From Candidatus Burkholderia verschuerenii (GTDB taxonomy: Bacteria > Pseudomonadota > Gammaproteobacteria > Burkholderiales > Burkholderiaceae): a stretch of DNA of 39,386 nucleotides. The translations under genes were made by a program, and so were the position numbers. Location of the stretch: the NCBI RefSeq assembly GCF_001189365.1, contig NZ_LFJJ01000028.1, positions 1-39,386 on the forward strand, given 5' to 3'. Numbering within the stretch: position 1 is the stretch's first letter; each line of letters opens with the position of its first letter. The notes beneath the pieces were generated by a model. That model saw nothing but the letters and a program-made list of their open reading frames with translations, did no database searches and was not told the DNA's origin. Positions 8,838-19,801 of this stretch are shown piece after piece.

Positions 8838-11800
8838 ATGAGCCGCGTGACAACTAAACAAAAATGGATCCTGGCCGCAACGTCCCTGATCGCCGCGCTG
8901 AGCGCCGGCATCGCGATGCGAGCAGCCGATGCCGCGCGCGTCACGACCGTATCGCCGCAAGGCAAGGTCGCGCAGGTGAGACAGGTCGTTGTCAAGTTCG
9001 ATGACGCGATGATCCCGTTCGGCAGTCCATCGGCGACTGCGCCGGGCAGCGTGTCGTGCAGCGGTGCGCCGGCTGCCGCGATCAAGGGCAACGCGCGCTG
9101 GATCGACCAGAAAACCTGGGCCTTCGACTTCGAGAACGATCTGCCGCCCGGCGTACGCTGCGCGTTCGATCTGAAAGCCGACCTCAATTCCGACGCGGGT
9201 AACGCGATTGCCGGCCCGCAACATTTCGCATTCCAGACCGGCGGCCCGTTCGTCACGCGCGTGATGCCGAGCTATGGCCGCATCGAGGAAGATCAGACTT
9301 TCGTGCTGCGCCTGAACGGGCCGGCGACGCAAGCTTCGGTGCTCGATCATGTCTGGTGCGAATCGAACGCACTGGGCAATCGCATTCCCGTGCGTCTGGC
9401 CGACCAGAACACGCGCGATTCGCTCCTCAAACATTTCGGTCTGGAAAAGGAAAGCGAGCGCGTTCTGACGCTCGCGTGTCAGCAGACGCTGCCGTCCGCG
9501 ACCAAGATGCAACTGGTCTACGGCGTGGGCGTGAGCGGGCCGAGCGGTATCTCCAACGATGTGGAAAAGCGCTTCGACTACGAAGTGCGCGAGCCTTTCA
9601 AGGCGAGTTTCACCTGCGAGCGCGAGAACGCCAAAGCGCCCTGCACGCCCTTGCGTCCGCTGCGGCTGGAATTCAGCGCGCCAATCAGCCGCGCCGATGC
9701 GCAGAAGTTCGTGCTGCGCAGCGCCAACGGCACGACCGCGCCTACTTTCGACGATACCGACAAGAGCACCGAAGTCAGCAATCTCGCCTTCGCCGCGCCG
9801 CTGCCCGAGCGCGCGGAACTGAGCATCGAAGCGCCGGCGAATCTGAAGGACGTGAGCGGCCGAACGCTTGCCAACGCCGATCTGTTTCCGCTCAAGACCA
9901 GCACCGCGCCGATGCCGCCGCTCGCGAAATTCTCGTCGGGCAACTTCGGCATCATCGAGCGCTTCGCGGAACCGGATATGCCCGCGATGCTGCCCGTCAC
10001 GCTGCGTCACGTCGAAGCGGACCTGCATGTGCAAGGGCTGAATTCGGGCACCTCGAAGATCACCGAACTCAGGCTCGACGCCAACAGCGACATCCGCCGC
10101 TGGATGCGCAACGTCGACGTGTTCGACGGCATGACGATGTCGCGATCGAGCATCGAAGCGCGCATGCCGGAGTTGCTCAAAAACGGCATCGATCCGGTGA
10201 TCGTGCCGGACAGCGAAGGCAAGATCGGCCGCGATCCGCAAATCGACGTGCGCTCGCTGTCGATGCTCGCCAAACGTCCCGGCGTCGAATCGCTGACGCT
10301 GCCCGCCGCCGATCCGAAGGCGCTGCGTCCGTTCGAGGTCGTCGGCGTGCCGTTCAAGAAGCCGGGCTTTTACGTCGTCGAACTGGCTTCGCCGGCGCTC
10401 GGCGCATCGCTGCTGGGCAAGCATCAGGCGATGTACGTGCGCACATCCGTGCTCGTCACCAATCTCGGCGTGCACTTCAAACAGGGCCGCGAAAACAGTC
10501 TCGTCTGGGTGACGACGCTCGACCGAGGCAAGCCCGTGCCGAACGCGAATGTGCGCGTCACCGATTGCAACGGCGACGAAATCGCCACCGGCGTGACCGA
10601 TGCGCAAGGTCTCGCGTGCATCGGCAAGCCGCTCGCCGCGCGCGGAGAATGCGGCGAGGACAGCCTGAGCTACAGCGGCTTTTTCGTGTCGGCGCGCGTG
10701 AACGATCCCGTCACCGGTCCGGACATGGCCTTCGTGACGTCGGACTGGAATCGCGGCATCGAAGCGTGGCGTTTCAACGTGCCGACCGACATGAGTGGCT
10801 CGCGCACCGTACGCGCGCATACCGTCTTCGATCGCACGCTGCTGCGCGCCGGCGAAACCGTGTCGATGAAGCATCTGATGCGCGTCGAGACGCTGAACGG
10901 CTTCGGCTTTCCGCCGAATTATCCGAGCCGCGTGACGATCCGTCATATCGGCAGCGGCCAGAGCTGGCACATGCCGCTCAAGTGGGCGAAGGATCACAGC
11001 GCCGACTCGACCTTCGACATTCCCGCCGCGGCCAAACTCGGCGAGTACAGCGTGACGCTCGACAACGGCACGGCCGACGCCGCCGCCGACGACGACAGCG
11101 ACAGCCACGTCACGCAATCGATCGAATCGGGCAGTTTCCGCGTCGAGGAATTCCGTCTGCCGGTGTTCAAGGGCTCGGTGACGGCGGGCGATACCAAATC
11201 GCCCGGACTCGTCGCCGCGACCGAAGCGCCCGTCGATGTGCGCATCGAGTATGTGCAAGGCGGCCCGGCGTCGAATCTGCCGGTGCAGGTCTCGGCGCTG
11301 GTGCGCGATGCATCGCCGCCGTTCGCGTCGCAGTACGAAGCGTTCAGTTTCACGCCCTATCGCAAGCCCGCGAACGATGGCGCGAGCGCGCCCGCCGAAG
11401 ATCAGGGCGACGATCAGGACCAACAGCCGGAATCGTCGACGCAACTCGTCGCCGACAAGATGAAGCTCACGCTCGATCGCGACGGCGCGGGCAAGCTGAA
11501 TATCAAGCCCTTGCCGGCCGTCGAAGCGCCGAAACGTCTCGCGCTCGAAGCGACGTTCGCGGACCCGAACGGCGAAACGCAGACCATCGCAGGCGGCGAG
11601 ATGCTGTGGCCCGCTGCCGTCGCGGTCGGCGTCAAGGCCGGACATTGGGTGTCGGTCGGCGGCGCGCTGCCGGTGCAGGCGCTCGCGCTCGATTTGCAGG
11701 GCAAGCCGCGCGCGGGCGTATCGGTCGAGGTCAAGGGCGTTGCGCGCATCATGTCGAGTTCGCGCAAGCGCATGGTCGGCGGCTTCTATGCCTACGACAA

Positions 11801-14800
11801 CCACACCGAAACCAAGGACCTCGGCACGCTCTGCAGCGGCAAGAGCGACGATCACGGCATCGTGTCGTGCGACGTCAAATTGAAGGACGCGGGCAACATC
11901 GACCTGATCGCGGTTGCCAAGGACGGCGACGGACACGCGGCGAACGCGAGCACGTCCGTCTGGGTTACGCGCGAAGACGAACTGTGGTTCGGCGGCGAGA
12001 ACACTGATCGCATCGACGTGCTGCCGGAAAAGACCAGCTACGAACCGGGCGACACCGCGCGCTTTCAGGTGCGCATGCCCTTCCGCTCGGCGACCGCGCT
12101 CGTCGCGGTGGAGCGCGAAGGCATCGTGGAAACGCATGTCGTCGAGTTGAACGGCACCGATCCGACCGTCGAACTGAAGGTGCAGGATGCGTGGGGGCCG
12201 AACGTCTATGTGTCGGTGCTCGCGCTGCGCGGATGCATCCATGAAGTGCCGTGGTATTCGTTCTTTACCTGGGGCTGGAAAGCGCCGATCGAATGGGCGC
12301 GCTCGTTCTGGTACGAAGGCCGGCAATATCAGGCGCCGACGCCGCTCGTCGATCTGTCGAAGCCCGCGTTCCGTTACGGGCTGGCGTCGATCAAGGTCGG
12401 CACGGCGTCGCACAAACTGGCGGTCAGCGTGACGCCGGATGCGAAGTCCTACACCGTGCGCTCGAAGGCGCATGTCAAGCTCAAGGTCGCGCTGCCGGGC
12501 GGCAAGCCCGCGCCCGCGGGCACGCAGATCGCGGTCGCCGTCGATGAAGCGCTGCTCGAACTGATGCCCAACGAAAGCTGGGACGTGCTCGACGCGATGC
12601 TCCAGCAACGCGCTTACGGCGTCGAAACGGCGACGGCGCAGATGGAAATCATCGGGCGGCGTCACTTCGGGCGCAAGGCGGTGCCGGCGGGCGACGGCGG
12701 CGGACACAGCGCCACGCGCGAGTTGTTCGACACGCTGCTGCTGTGGAATCCGCGCGTGACGCTCGATGCAAACGGCGAAGCGTCCGTCGATGTGCCGCTC
12801 AACGATGCGCTGACGCGCTTCCGTATCGTCGCAATCGCGGCAGTCGGCGCGGGACACTTCGGCACCGGCAGCGCATCGATCCAGAGCACGCAGGACTTGC
12901 AGCTGATCTCGGGCCTGCCGCCGCTGGTGCGCGTCGGCGACGCGTTCCGCGCGCAATTCACGCTGCGCAACACGACGCAACGGACGATGAACGTCGTCGT
13001 CACGCCGAAAGCCGGCGCGCTCGCGCTCGAACTGAAGCCCGAGTCGTCGCAGGACGTGACGTGGGACGTGACGACGCCCGATGTGATCGGCGCGGGTTCG
13101 TCGGCGAGTCTCGACTGAAACGTGAGCGCAGCCGAACAAGCCGGACCGAAGGCGAGCGACGCCGTGAAGCTCACGCAGAAAGTCGTCGCCGCGATTCCGG
13201 TAACCGCGCAGCAGGCGACCATCGCGCAAGTCGACGGCACGCTCACGCTGCCCGTCGCGCCGCCCGCCGATGCAAGCAAGTCGAGCGATGGCGCGGTGCG
13301 CGGCGGCATCGCCGTATCGTTGCAGCCGAAACTCACCGATGGCCTGCCCGGCGTGCGCCGCTAGTTCGAGCGCTATCCGTACAACTGTCTGGAACAGCAG
13401 ACGTCGCGCGCGCTCGGTTTGATGGACGCCGCGCAATGGCAAGGCGTGCTGACGCGCATGCCGTCGTATCTCGACCGCGATGGCCTCGCGAACTACTTCC
13501 CGCCATCCGACGACGATCGTCCGACCGGCAGCCCGACGCTCACCGCCTATCTGCTCGCCGTCACCGACGACGCCGCGAAGGAAGACCGCCGCTTCGCCCT
13601 GCCCGCCGCGCTGCGCGATCAGATGGCGGCGGGTCTCGCGAACTTCGTCGACGGCAAGATCGAGCGCAAGTTCTGGGCGCCGCGCAACGATCTCGATTTC
13701 GAGAAGCTCGCCGCCATCGAAGCCTTGTCGCGTTACGGACTCGCGCAGGCGCGCATGCTCGGGTCGATCACGGTTGCGCCGGATCAGTGGCCGACGTCCG
13801 CCGTGCTCGACTACTACGCGATCCTGTCGCGCGTCGACGGCACTCCGAATCGCGAGGAAAAGCGCGCGCAGGCCGAGCAGATCATCCGCGCGCGGCTGAC
13901 GTATCAGGGCACGCGTCTGACCTTTTCGACCGAACGCGACGACGATCTGTGGTGGCTCATGACCGGCAGCGAAACGAACGCCGCGCGCACCGCCTTGCTG
14001 TTCGCCGATGCGCCCGGCTGGAAGGACGAGATGCCGCGTCTCGTCGCGGGCTTGTTGGCATTGCAGAAGAACGGCGCGTGGCAGACGACGACCGCGAATC
14101 TGTGGGGCGAACTCGCGCTCGCGCGCTTCTCGCGCCTGTTCGAAAGCACGCCGGTCACGGGCACGACGCAGGTCCGGCTCGGCGATGCATCGCGGAGCGT
14201 GGACTGGAGCGCGGCGGCTTCGGCGGCGTCCGCTGCATCGGCGACGTCGATCACCAAGACCGCGAACACCCGCGGCATGACGCTGCCGTGGTCCACCGGC
14301 TCGCTGTCGCTGACGCAGGACGGCACCGGCAAACCGTGGGCGACCATCGAAAGTCTCGCGGCCATCGCGTTGAAGGCGCCGTTCGCGGCGGGCTATCGAA
14401 TCAGCAAGACGATGACGCCCGTCGATCCCGCCGTGAAGGGCGTGCTCTCGCGCGGCGATATCGTGCGCGTGCATCTCGACATCGACGCGCAAAGCGACAT
14501 GACCTGGGTCGTCGTCAACGATCCGATTCCCGCCGGCGCGACGATTCTCTGCTCCAGACTCGGACGCGATTCCGCCGCCGCGACCGAAGGCGAGCAGCAG
14601 AAAGGCGCGTGGCCGTCGTTCGTGGAACGCGGCTTCGACGGGTATCGCGCGTATTACGGCTATCTGCCGAAGGGCAAGCTGCAAGTCGAATACACGATGC
14701 GCGTGAACAATCCCGGCACCTTCGGCTTGCCGCCGACGCGCGTCGAGGCGCTGTATGCGCCGTCGACTTTCGGCGCGCTGCCGAATGCGCCGGTCGTCGT

Positions 14801-14822
14801 CAAGCCGCTGGCGGCGAAGTGA
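8838..14822 (+). pseudogene. yfhM: Alpha-2-macroglobulin family protein, interrupted by two in-frame stops
   Basis: Bacterial alpha-2-macroglobulins are large periplasmic protease traps, encoded next to pbpC in many proteobacteria. The ATG at 8838 opens a protein with an N-terminal hydrophobic signal segment (about residues 9-27, no lipobox cysteine), MG-type domains and a bait-region-like stretch. Codon 1427 is TGA (13116-13118) and codon 1509 is TAG (13362-13364), yet the same frame continues with full homology to the stop at 14820-14822, 1994 codons in total. The thioester motif CLEQ (13386-13397, within YPYNCLEQQTS) comes seven codons after the second stop. A truncated product would therefore lack the thioester, complement-like and receptor-like domains. 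There is no frameshift. Restart from internal GTG/ATG codons is possible but would give fragments without a signal peptide. Recoding or base errors are the alternatives. Confidence 0.9.
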
Positions 14823-14823
14823 G

Positions 14824-16859
14824 ATGAAGCGCGCCGCCGCCTTCGTCATCGCAGCGATGCTGAGCGCGGTCGCGCACGCCGCGCCGGGCTTCGACGATGT
14901 GCGCGCGAAGTGGCGCAGTTCCGACTGGGTGCTGCTCGCGCGCGACGGCACGCCGCTTCAACGCACGCGCATCGATACGAGCGCGCGGCGCGGCGACTGG
15001 ATCGCGCTCGCGGATGTCTCGCCGGCGCTGCGCGAGGCGATCGTCGTATCGGAGGACAAGCGCTTCTATGAACACGCGGGCGTCGACTGGCGCGGCGCCG
15101 CGGCGGCGGCGTGGGGCAATCTGTGGAACACGCGCACGCGCGGCGCATCGACGGTGACGATGCAGCTGACGAGTCTCATCGACGACGAAGGCAAAGCGCC
15201 CGGACGCCGCAATATCGGCGAAAAAGCGGAGCAGACGATCAGCGCGCTGTGGCTCGAACGGTCGTGGCGCAAGGATCAGATTCTCGAGGCATATCTGAAT
15301 CTGGTGCCGTTTCGCGGCGAGATCGTCGGTTTGTCGGCGCTATCGCAGACGCTGTTCGACAAGGCGCCGTCCGGACTCGACGAACGCGAATCGGCGCTTG
15401 CTGCCGCGCTGATTCGTGCGCCGAATGCGTCGTACGGAAAGGTGAGCGCGCGCGCCTGTACGATTTTGCGCGACATGCGCGCGCTGCACGGCAAACGCGA
15501 TGCATCGGCCGATCCGTGCGCGAATCTCGATAGCTACGCGCAACTCGTGCTGACACGCGGCTTCAGCGATACGCTCGCGCGCACGCTCGCCGAACTGAAC
15601 GCGCGGGCGCATCCGCGCAACGTGCACGATGCGGCGGCCGTCGTGATCGACAACCGCACCGGCGATGTGCTGGCGTGGGTCGGGTCGGCGGGCGGGCTAT
15701 CGAACGCGCCGGAAGTCGACGCCGTGCTCGCGCGACGTCAGGCCGGCTCGACGCTCAAACCCTTCCTCTACGCGCAGGCCATCGACGAAAAGCGCGTGAC
15801 CGCCGCGTCGCTGCTCGACGATGCGCCGCTCGATCTCGCCACGGGCGGCGGTCTGTATATCCCGCAAAACTACGATCACGATTTCAAGGGCTGGGTGAGC
15901 GTGCGCACCGCGCTCGGCTCGTCGCTGAATGTGCCCGCCGTGCGCACGCTCGTCATGGTGACGCCGCATCGTTTCGCGAAGACGCTGGTCGCGCTCGGCC
16001 TGCCGCTCACGCAGGCGGGCGATTATTACGGCTTCAGCCTCGCGCTCGGCAGCGCCGATGTCACGCTGGCGTCGCTCGCCAACGCGTATCCAACGCGTAT
16101 CGCGCGATCGCGAACGGCGGCGTCGCGCGGCCGTTCACCGATCTCGCGGATCGCCCGGTCAAGGCCGACGGCACGCGCATTTTCAGTGCGCAGGCGAGCT
16201 TCATCGTCACCGATATCCTCGCCGACAACAACGCCCGCACCCGCACCTTCGGCTTCGACAGCGTGCTCGCGACGCGCAGTTTCAGCGCCGTCAAAACCGG
16301 CACCAGCAAGGACATGCGCGACAACTGGGCGGTCGGCTTCACGTCGCGCTATACGATCGGCGTGTGGGTCGGCAACGCGGACGGCACGCCGATGTGGGAC
16401 GTGTCCGGCGTCACCGGCGCCGCGCCCGTATGGACCGCGCTCGTCAATTATCTCGGCCGCCGCGCGCCCGATGCACCTGCCGGCGTCACGCAGACGCGCG
16501 TCGCGTATCAGGACGACATCGAACCGGCGCGCGACGAATGGTTCGTCACCGGCACGCAGATGCGCAGTATCGGGCTGACCGCGTCGGCCAGAACGGCAAG
16601 GAGCGTTGCGGCGGCCGACGCGCAAGCGGCGCGCATCGGCTCGCCGACCGACGGCACCATTTTCGCGCTCGATCCGGATATTCCGCCGGCCCGGCAGCGC
16701 GTCTGGTTCGAGCGCGCGGGCAATGGCGCGCTCGCGTGGCGGCTCGACGGCAAGCCTTACGGGCGCAACGCCCGCGCGGCGTGGCTGCCGTGGCCGGGGC
16801 GGCATCGGCTGGAACTTGTCGATGCGCGCGGCGACGTGATCGACGCCGTTGGTTTCTAA
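14824..16859 (+). pseudogene. pbpC: Penicillin-binding protein 1C, frameshifted by an 11-bp duplication
   Basis: PBP1C is a bifunctional peptidoglycan glycosyltransferase/transpeptidase; it starts 1 bp after the yfhM stop. The ATG at 14824 gives a signal/anchor segment. The GT51 domain follows, with EDKRFYEHAGVDWRGA and RGASTVTMQL, then the transpeptidase with the SxxK motif STLK (RRQAGSTLKPF) and SSLN. At 16079-16100 an 11-bp tandem duplication changes the frame. The KTG motif (FSAVKTGTSKDMRDNW) and the C-terminal BiPBP-like domain lie only in the shifted frame, which ends at the TAA at 16857. Removing one repeat gives an uninterrupted 674-aa protein. As it stands the active site cannot be completed, although the glycosyltransferase half could still be made. 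Confidence 0.92.
16079..16100 (+). repeat. 11-bp tandem duplication inside pbpC
   Basis: CCAACGCGTAT occurs twice, head to tail (16079-16089 and 16090-16100). The second copy moves the reading frame between LASLANAY and RAIANGGVARPF. This is a replication-slippage type lesion, not a typical base-calling error. Confidence 0.97.
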
Positions 16860-17197
16860 GTGCGCGGTGCGTTCGCCAAAAACGCGACGCCGCCATCGAC
16901 ATCGGCAACAAAATCGAGCGCGGCGAAATGATGCGTGAATCGTTTGCGAATCTTGGCAGCACGAAGCGTCCTGCCGCGAAATGGTGTCGCCGGGCAGAAG
17001 AATTCACGCCGCGTCATCCTGACGACGTGTCGCAACGTTAAAGATTGTGCGGATCCGTGGTGCGCGCTGTGGGGTCGTGCACAATGCGAGCCGTCATCGT
17101 TCCGGACGCGGATTTGTCCTATGCTTACGACATCGTCCTCGAAAAGGCCGGAATTTATCAATTCGTCATTCTTTTCTTTCAAGCCTGGAGTGCCGTC
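16860..17197. other. Intergenic region between pbpC and the ComEA-like gene
   Basis: 338 bp without a recognisable gene. A GGAG ribosome binding site at 17187-17190 serves the next gene. No clear terminator for pbpC and no consensus promoter could be assigned. Confidence 0.5.
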
Positions 17198-17800
17198 ATG
17201 CTGAAAAAGCTGCTGATGCTGTGCCTTGCGTTGATGCTGTCCGTCGGTCATGCGTTCGCCGCGGTCGACGTCAACACCGCCGATGAAGCCGCGCTCGATT
17301 CGGTGAAGGGTCTCGGTCCCGTGAAGTCGAAAGCGATCGTGGACGAGCGCACCAAGAACGGTCCGTTCAAGGACGCCGACGATCTCGCCAACCGCGTCAA
17401 GGGTCTCGGCCAGAAATCGGTGGCGAACCTGGAGCAAAACGGTCTGACCATCGGCGGATCGTCGCTGCCGCCGACGGGCAAGAGCACCAAGCCGAGCGCC
17501 ACCGCGTCGGCGAAATCCACCACGACGAATCCGATGTCGAATTCCTCGGGCGGTAGCGCCGCGCCGAACTCGACGGTCAAATCGTCGACAACGGCGACCG
17601 GCGCTACATCGCCCGCCGCGACCACGACGCAGACGCAGGCCGCCACGCCTGCATCGAGCACGAAAGCATCGAAGAAGAAGAGCAAGGCATCCGCGAGCGA
17701 CGCGGCCTCGGGCACGTCCACCGCCAGCGACGCGAAGCCGACGAAGTCCAAGCGCAGCAAGAAGGACAAGGCCGCGAGCGCCGCTGCCGCAAGCCAGTAA
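17198..17800 (+). CDS. ComEA-like helix-hairpin-helix protein, exported, with low-complexity tail
   Basis: I chose the ATG at 17198, preceded by GGAG at 8 bp; the result is 200 aa. Residues 1-23 form a signal peptide (LKKLLMLCLALMLSVGHAFA). Residues 24 to about 85 carry a ComEA/HhH repeat: VDVNTADEAALDSVKGLGPV and then GPFKDADDLANRVKGLG, the two hairpins that bind DNA in the competence protein ComEA. The remaining 115 residues are almost only Lys, Ser, Thr and Ala, a basic flexible tail much longer than in minimal ComEA. A periplasmic DNA-binding role in DNA uptake is possible, but many such small proteins have no proven function. Confidence 0.8.
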   Translation: MLKKLLMLCLALMLSVGHAFAAVDVNTADEAALDSVKGLGPVKSKAIVDERTKNGPFKDADDLANRVKGLGQKSVANLEQNGLTIGGSSLPPTGKSTKPSATASAKSTTTNPMSNSSGGSAAPNSTVKSSTTATGATSPAATTTQTQAATPASSTKASKKKSKASASDAASGTSTASDAKPTKSKRSKKDKAASAAAASQ

Positions 17801-17982
17801 TCGCTTCCAAGAGGCGCGCGCCGCGACGCCGAGCCGTCGCGGTCCAAGCGCCTGAATCGCCGCTTCACGATGAGCATCTGTCGTATCGAATCACCAAGCG
17901 TCGTGCGCGCGCCGTTTCATTCGCGTTCCAGCGAAACGTCGCGCGCGAACCCCACCCCGCAACCTCTCGTAGTGAGACTGCC

Positions 17983-18438
17983 ATGAGCCTACTCGATATC
18001 CTCGCCTCCACCCTCGGCAACTCGTCGCAACAGAACAACCAGCCGCAAGGCGGCCAGGCCGCGCTGATCGCCGCGGCGATGGCCTTCATCAACAGCCAGC
18101 CGGGCGGCCTGATGGGCCTGCTGCAACGTTTCCAACAACACGGTGCGGGCGATGTCGTGCAATCGTGGATCGGCAGCGGCGAAAACAAGCCGATCGATCC
18201 GGGCACGCTGACCAATGTGCTCGGTCAGGACAATGTCGGCGCGCTGGCGCAGAAGGCAGGCGTGTCGGGCGATCAGCTGTCGGGCATGCTCGCGGCGGTG
18301 CTGCCGCATATCGTCGATCGCGCGACGCCGAATGGTCAGGTGCCGCCGGAAGGCCAACTCGATCTGACGGGCGTGCTCGGTTCGCTGGGCGGTCTGGCGG
18401 GTTTGTTCGGCAAGAGCGAAGAGCCGAAACAGGGCTGA
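17983..18438 (+). CDS. YidB family protein (DUF937)
   Basis: A 151-aa protein, start MSLLDILASTLG. Glycine- and alanine-rich helical segments are followed by the family core, with SWIGSGENKPIDPGTL, LGQDNVGALAQKAGVS and MLAAVLPHIVDRATPNGQVP, ending in a Gly/Leu-rich GSLGGLAGLFGK. YidB-like proteins are conserved but lack an established biochemical role. It is a single gene with its own terminator, converging on hipA. Confidence 0.88.
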   Translation: MSLLDILASTLGNSSQQNNQPQGGQAALIAAAMAFINSQPGGLMGLLQRFQQHGAGDVVQSWIGSGENKPIDPGTLTNVLGQDNVGALAQKAGVSGDQLSGMLAAVLPHIVDRATPNGQVPPEGQLDLTGVLGSLGGLAGLFGKSEEPKQG

Positions 18439-18461
18439 GTTTCGCCTGATTTGATGGATGG

Positions 18462-18499
18462 AAAACCTCGCAGGGTTGGCGCCCTGCGGGGTTTTTGTT
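18462..18499 (+). terminator. Terminator between yidB-like gene and hipA
   Basis: AAAACCTCGCAGGG / CCCTGCGGGGTTTT (one G-U pair, loop of six) followed by T-rich DNA. It ends directly at the hipA stop codon (18501-18503) on the other strand and could also act in that direction. Confidence 0.88.
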
Positions 18500-18500
18500 T

Positions 18501-19772
18501 TTAGAGCGGCGCCAGCCGACGCACCGAATCCGCGATGATCGTGTAGCGGATCGTGCGCAAGCAGCGCATTTCACCGGCAAATGTCGCGGCCAGATGCGGC
18601 CGTTCGGTCAGCATCGCCGCGTTTTCCTGTTCGACCTGTTCGTACAGACTGGCGGCGGCTGCATCGATCGCTTTCGTCAACGTGTCCAGCAATCGCTCCG
18701 CCGTTCTGCGCGCGATGCCGAGACCTTCGCCCGCGCGCAGCATCAAGTCGCGATCGAAATCTTCGAAATAACGCGCGCCGAGAATGTCCCACGCGAACGC
18801 CGTGCGATGCGGCCATTCCGATTTCTGATAAGCCGGCGTGGCGTAGGTCGCGACGCTGAGCAAATCGTAAAACGGCGCGAGATCGATCCCGCTCTTCGAC
18901 ACCAAAAAGCTCAGATTTTTCAGATGCGCGTCCGAGTTGCCGACGAGCACGTTGAAGACGAGCCATGAAAACAGCCGCGTGCGCGCCAGCGCCTGATTCC
19001 GGCATCGCGCCGCGAGTTCGGCGAGCCGCTCGACGCTGCCCTGCTCGTATTTGAAGGTTCGCGCGAGATCGAGCAAGTGGCACGCGTCGATGGAATGAAT
19101 GCGCTGCCACTCGTCCGTCCGGCGCACGCGATCGAATCGATCCACCAGATAAACCGGCGACGGCACATATCGCCGATGCACGCCGGGAACATCGAGCCGC
19201 AATTTGTCCGCCAGTTTCATCACGAACCACTCGTTGATCACCGAGTGCGGATAGTCATCGTTGTCCTGATGATTCGGCTTGAGGATATGCGTCGACGGCG
19301 TGCGCCCGGCCGGTTCGAAAAGGCCGTCGTCGCGCAGGATCACGGCAAGTTTGTGCTGCGCGCCCGCGAGCGACATGCGCTTGATCGCCCCGTGCGTGAG
19401 CGGCAGGCGCGGCAATGCGTCGATGCGCGATTGCAGCGAATCGTCGCTCAACGGCCGGTCGGATGACTCGCGCAATGGCGCGAAACCCGCAGGAAGCAGC
19501 GTCACTGAACCGGCCGATTCCGCGCCGTAATGCGCGAGCAACGCGAAAGCGTCGGCTTCGTCGCGAATACTGGCGTCGCGCGCGAGCAGAATGCGCTGGC
19601 CTTCTTCAGGCAGCAGATTGTCGAAATACCATTGCACCGAACGGCGCGTGCTGCCGTCGCGATTCGTTTCGTTCTGAAGCGGCAACGCCGGACTCAGCGG
19701 ATAGCGGTCCGCGCTGTCGAGCCACAACGGAAGATAGCCGAACGACCAGATGTCGTTGTCCGCCTTGAGCAC
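18501..19772 (-). CDS. hipA: HipA family serine/threonine kinase toxin
   Basis: HipA-type toxins phosphorylate an aminoacyl-tRNA synthetase (GltX in E. coli), stop translation and cause persistence. From the GTG at 19772 the protein has 423 aa. The Gly-rich ATP loop SLAGAQHK is at about residues 134-141, where Ser134 corresponds to the autophosphorylated serine of E. coli HipA. The catalytic loop NSDAHLKN (Asp281) and the metal-binding DLLS (303-306) are present, so the kinase looks active. The start is uncertain: the frame is open for 11 more codons after an upstream stop. These codons encode IASINDVQVGV, which looks like the first HipA beta strand, but contain only non-standard starts (CTG, ATC, ATT). 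It is translationally linked to hipB. Confidence 0.92.
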   Translation of the reverse strand: MLKADNDIWSFGYLPLWLDSADRYPLSPALPLQNETNRDGSTRRSVQWYFDNLLPEEGQRILLARDASIRDEADAFALLAHYGAESAGSVTLLPAGFAPLRESSDRPLSDDSLQSRIDALPRLPLTHGAIKRMSLAGAQHKLAVILRDDGLFEPAGRTPSTHILKPNHQDNDDYPHSVINEWFVMKLADKLRLDVPGVHRRYVPSPVYLVDRFDRVRRTDEWQRIHSIDACHLLDLARTFKYEQGSVERLAELAARCRNQALARTRLFSWLVFNVLVGNSDAHLKNLSFLVSKSGIDLAPFYDLLSVATYATPAYQKSEWPHRTAFAWDILGARYFEDFDRDLMLRAGEGLGIARRTAERLLDTLTKAIDAAAASLYEQVEQENAAMLTERPHLAATFAGEMRCLRTIRYTIIADSVRRLAPL

Positions 19773-19801
19773 GCCGACCTGAACGTCGTTAATGCTCGCG
19801 A

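Noticed and set aside
13122..13364. Separate small gene between the two yfhM stops
   Set aside because: Same frame and continuous homology with yfhM on both sides; it is a segment of the interrupted gene.
8532..14951. A 2139-codon open frame on the minus strand, opposite yfhM
   Set aside because: It is antisense to a gene with clear homology along its whole length. The composition (Arg, His, Ala, Asp) is what the opposite strand of a GC-rich gene gives, and it has no recognisable domain.
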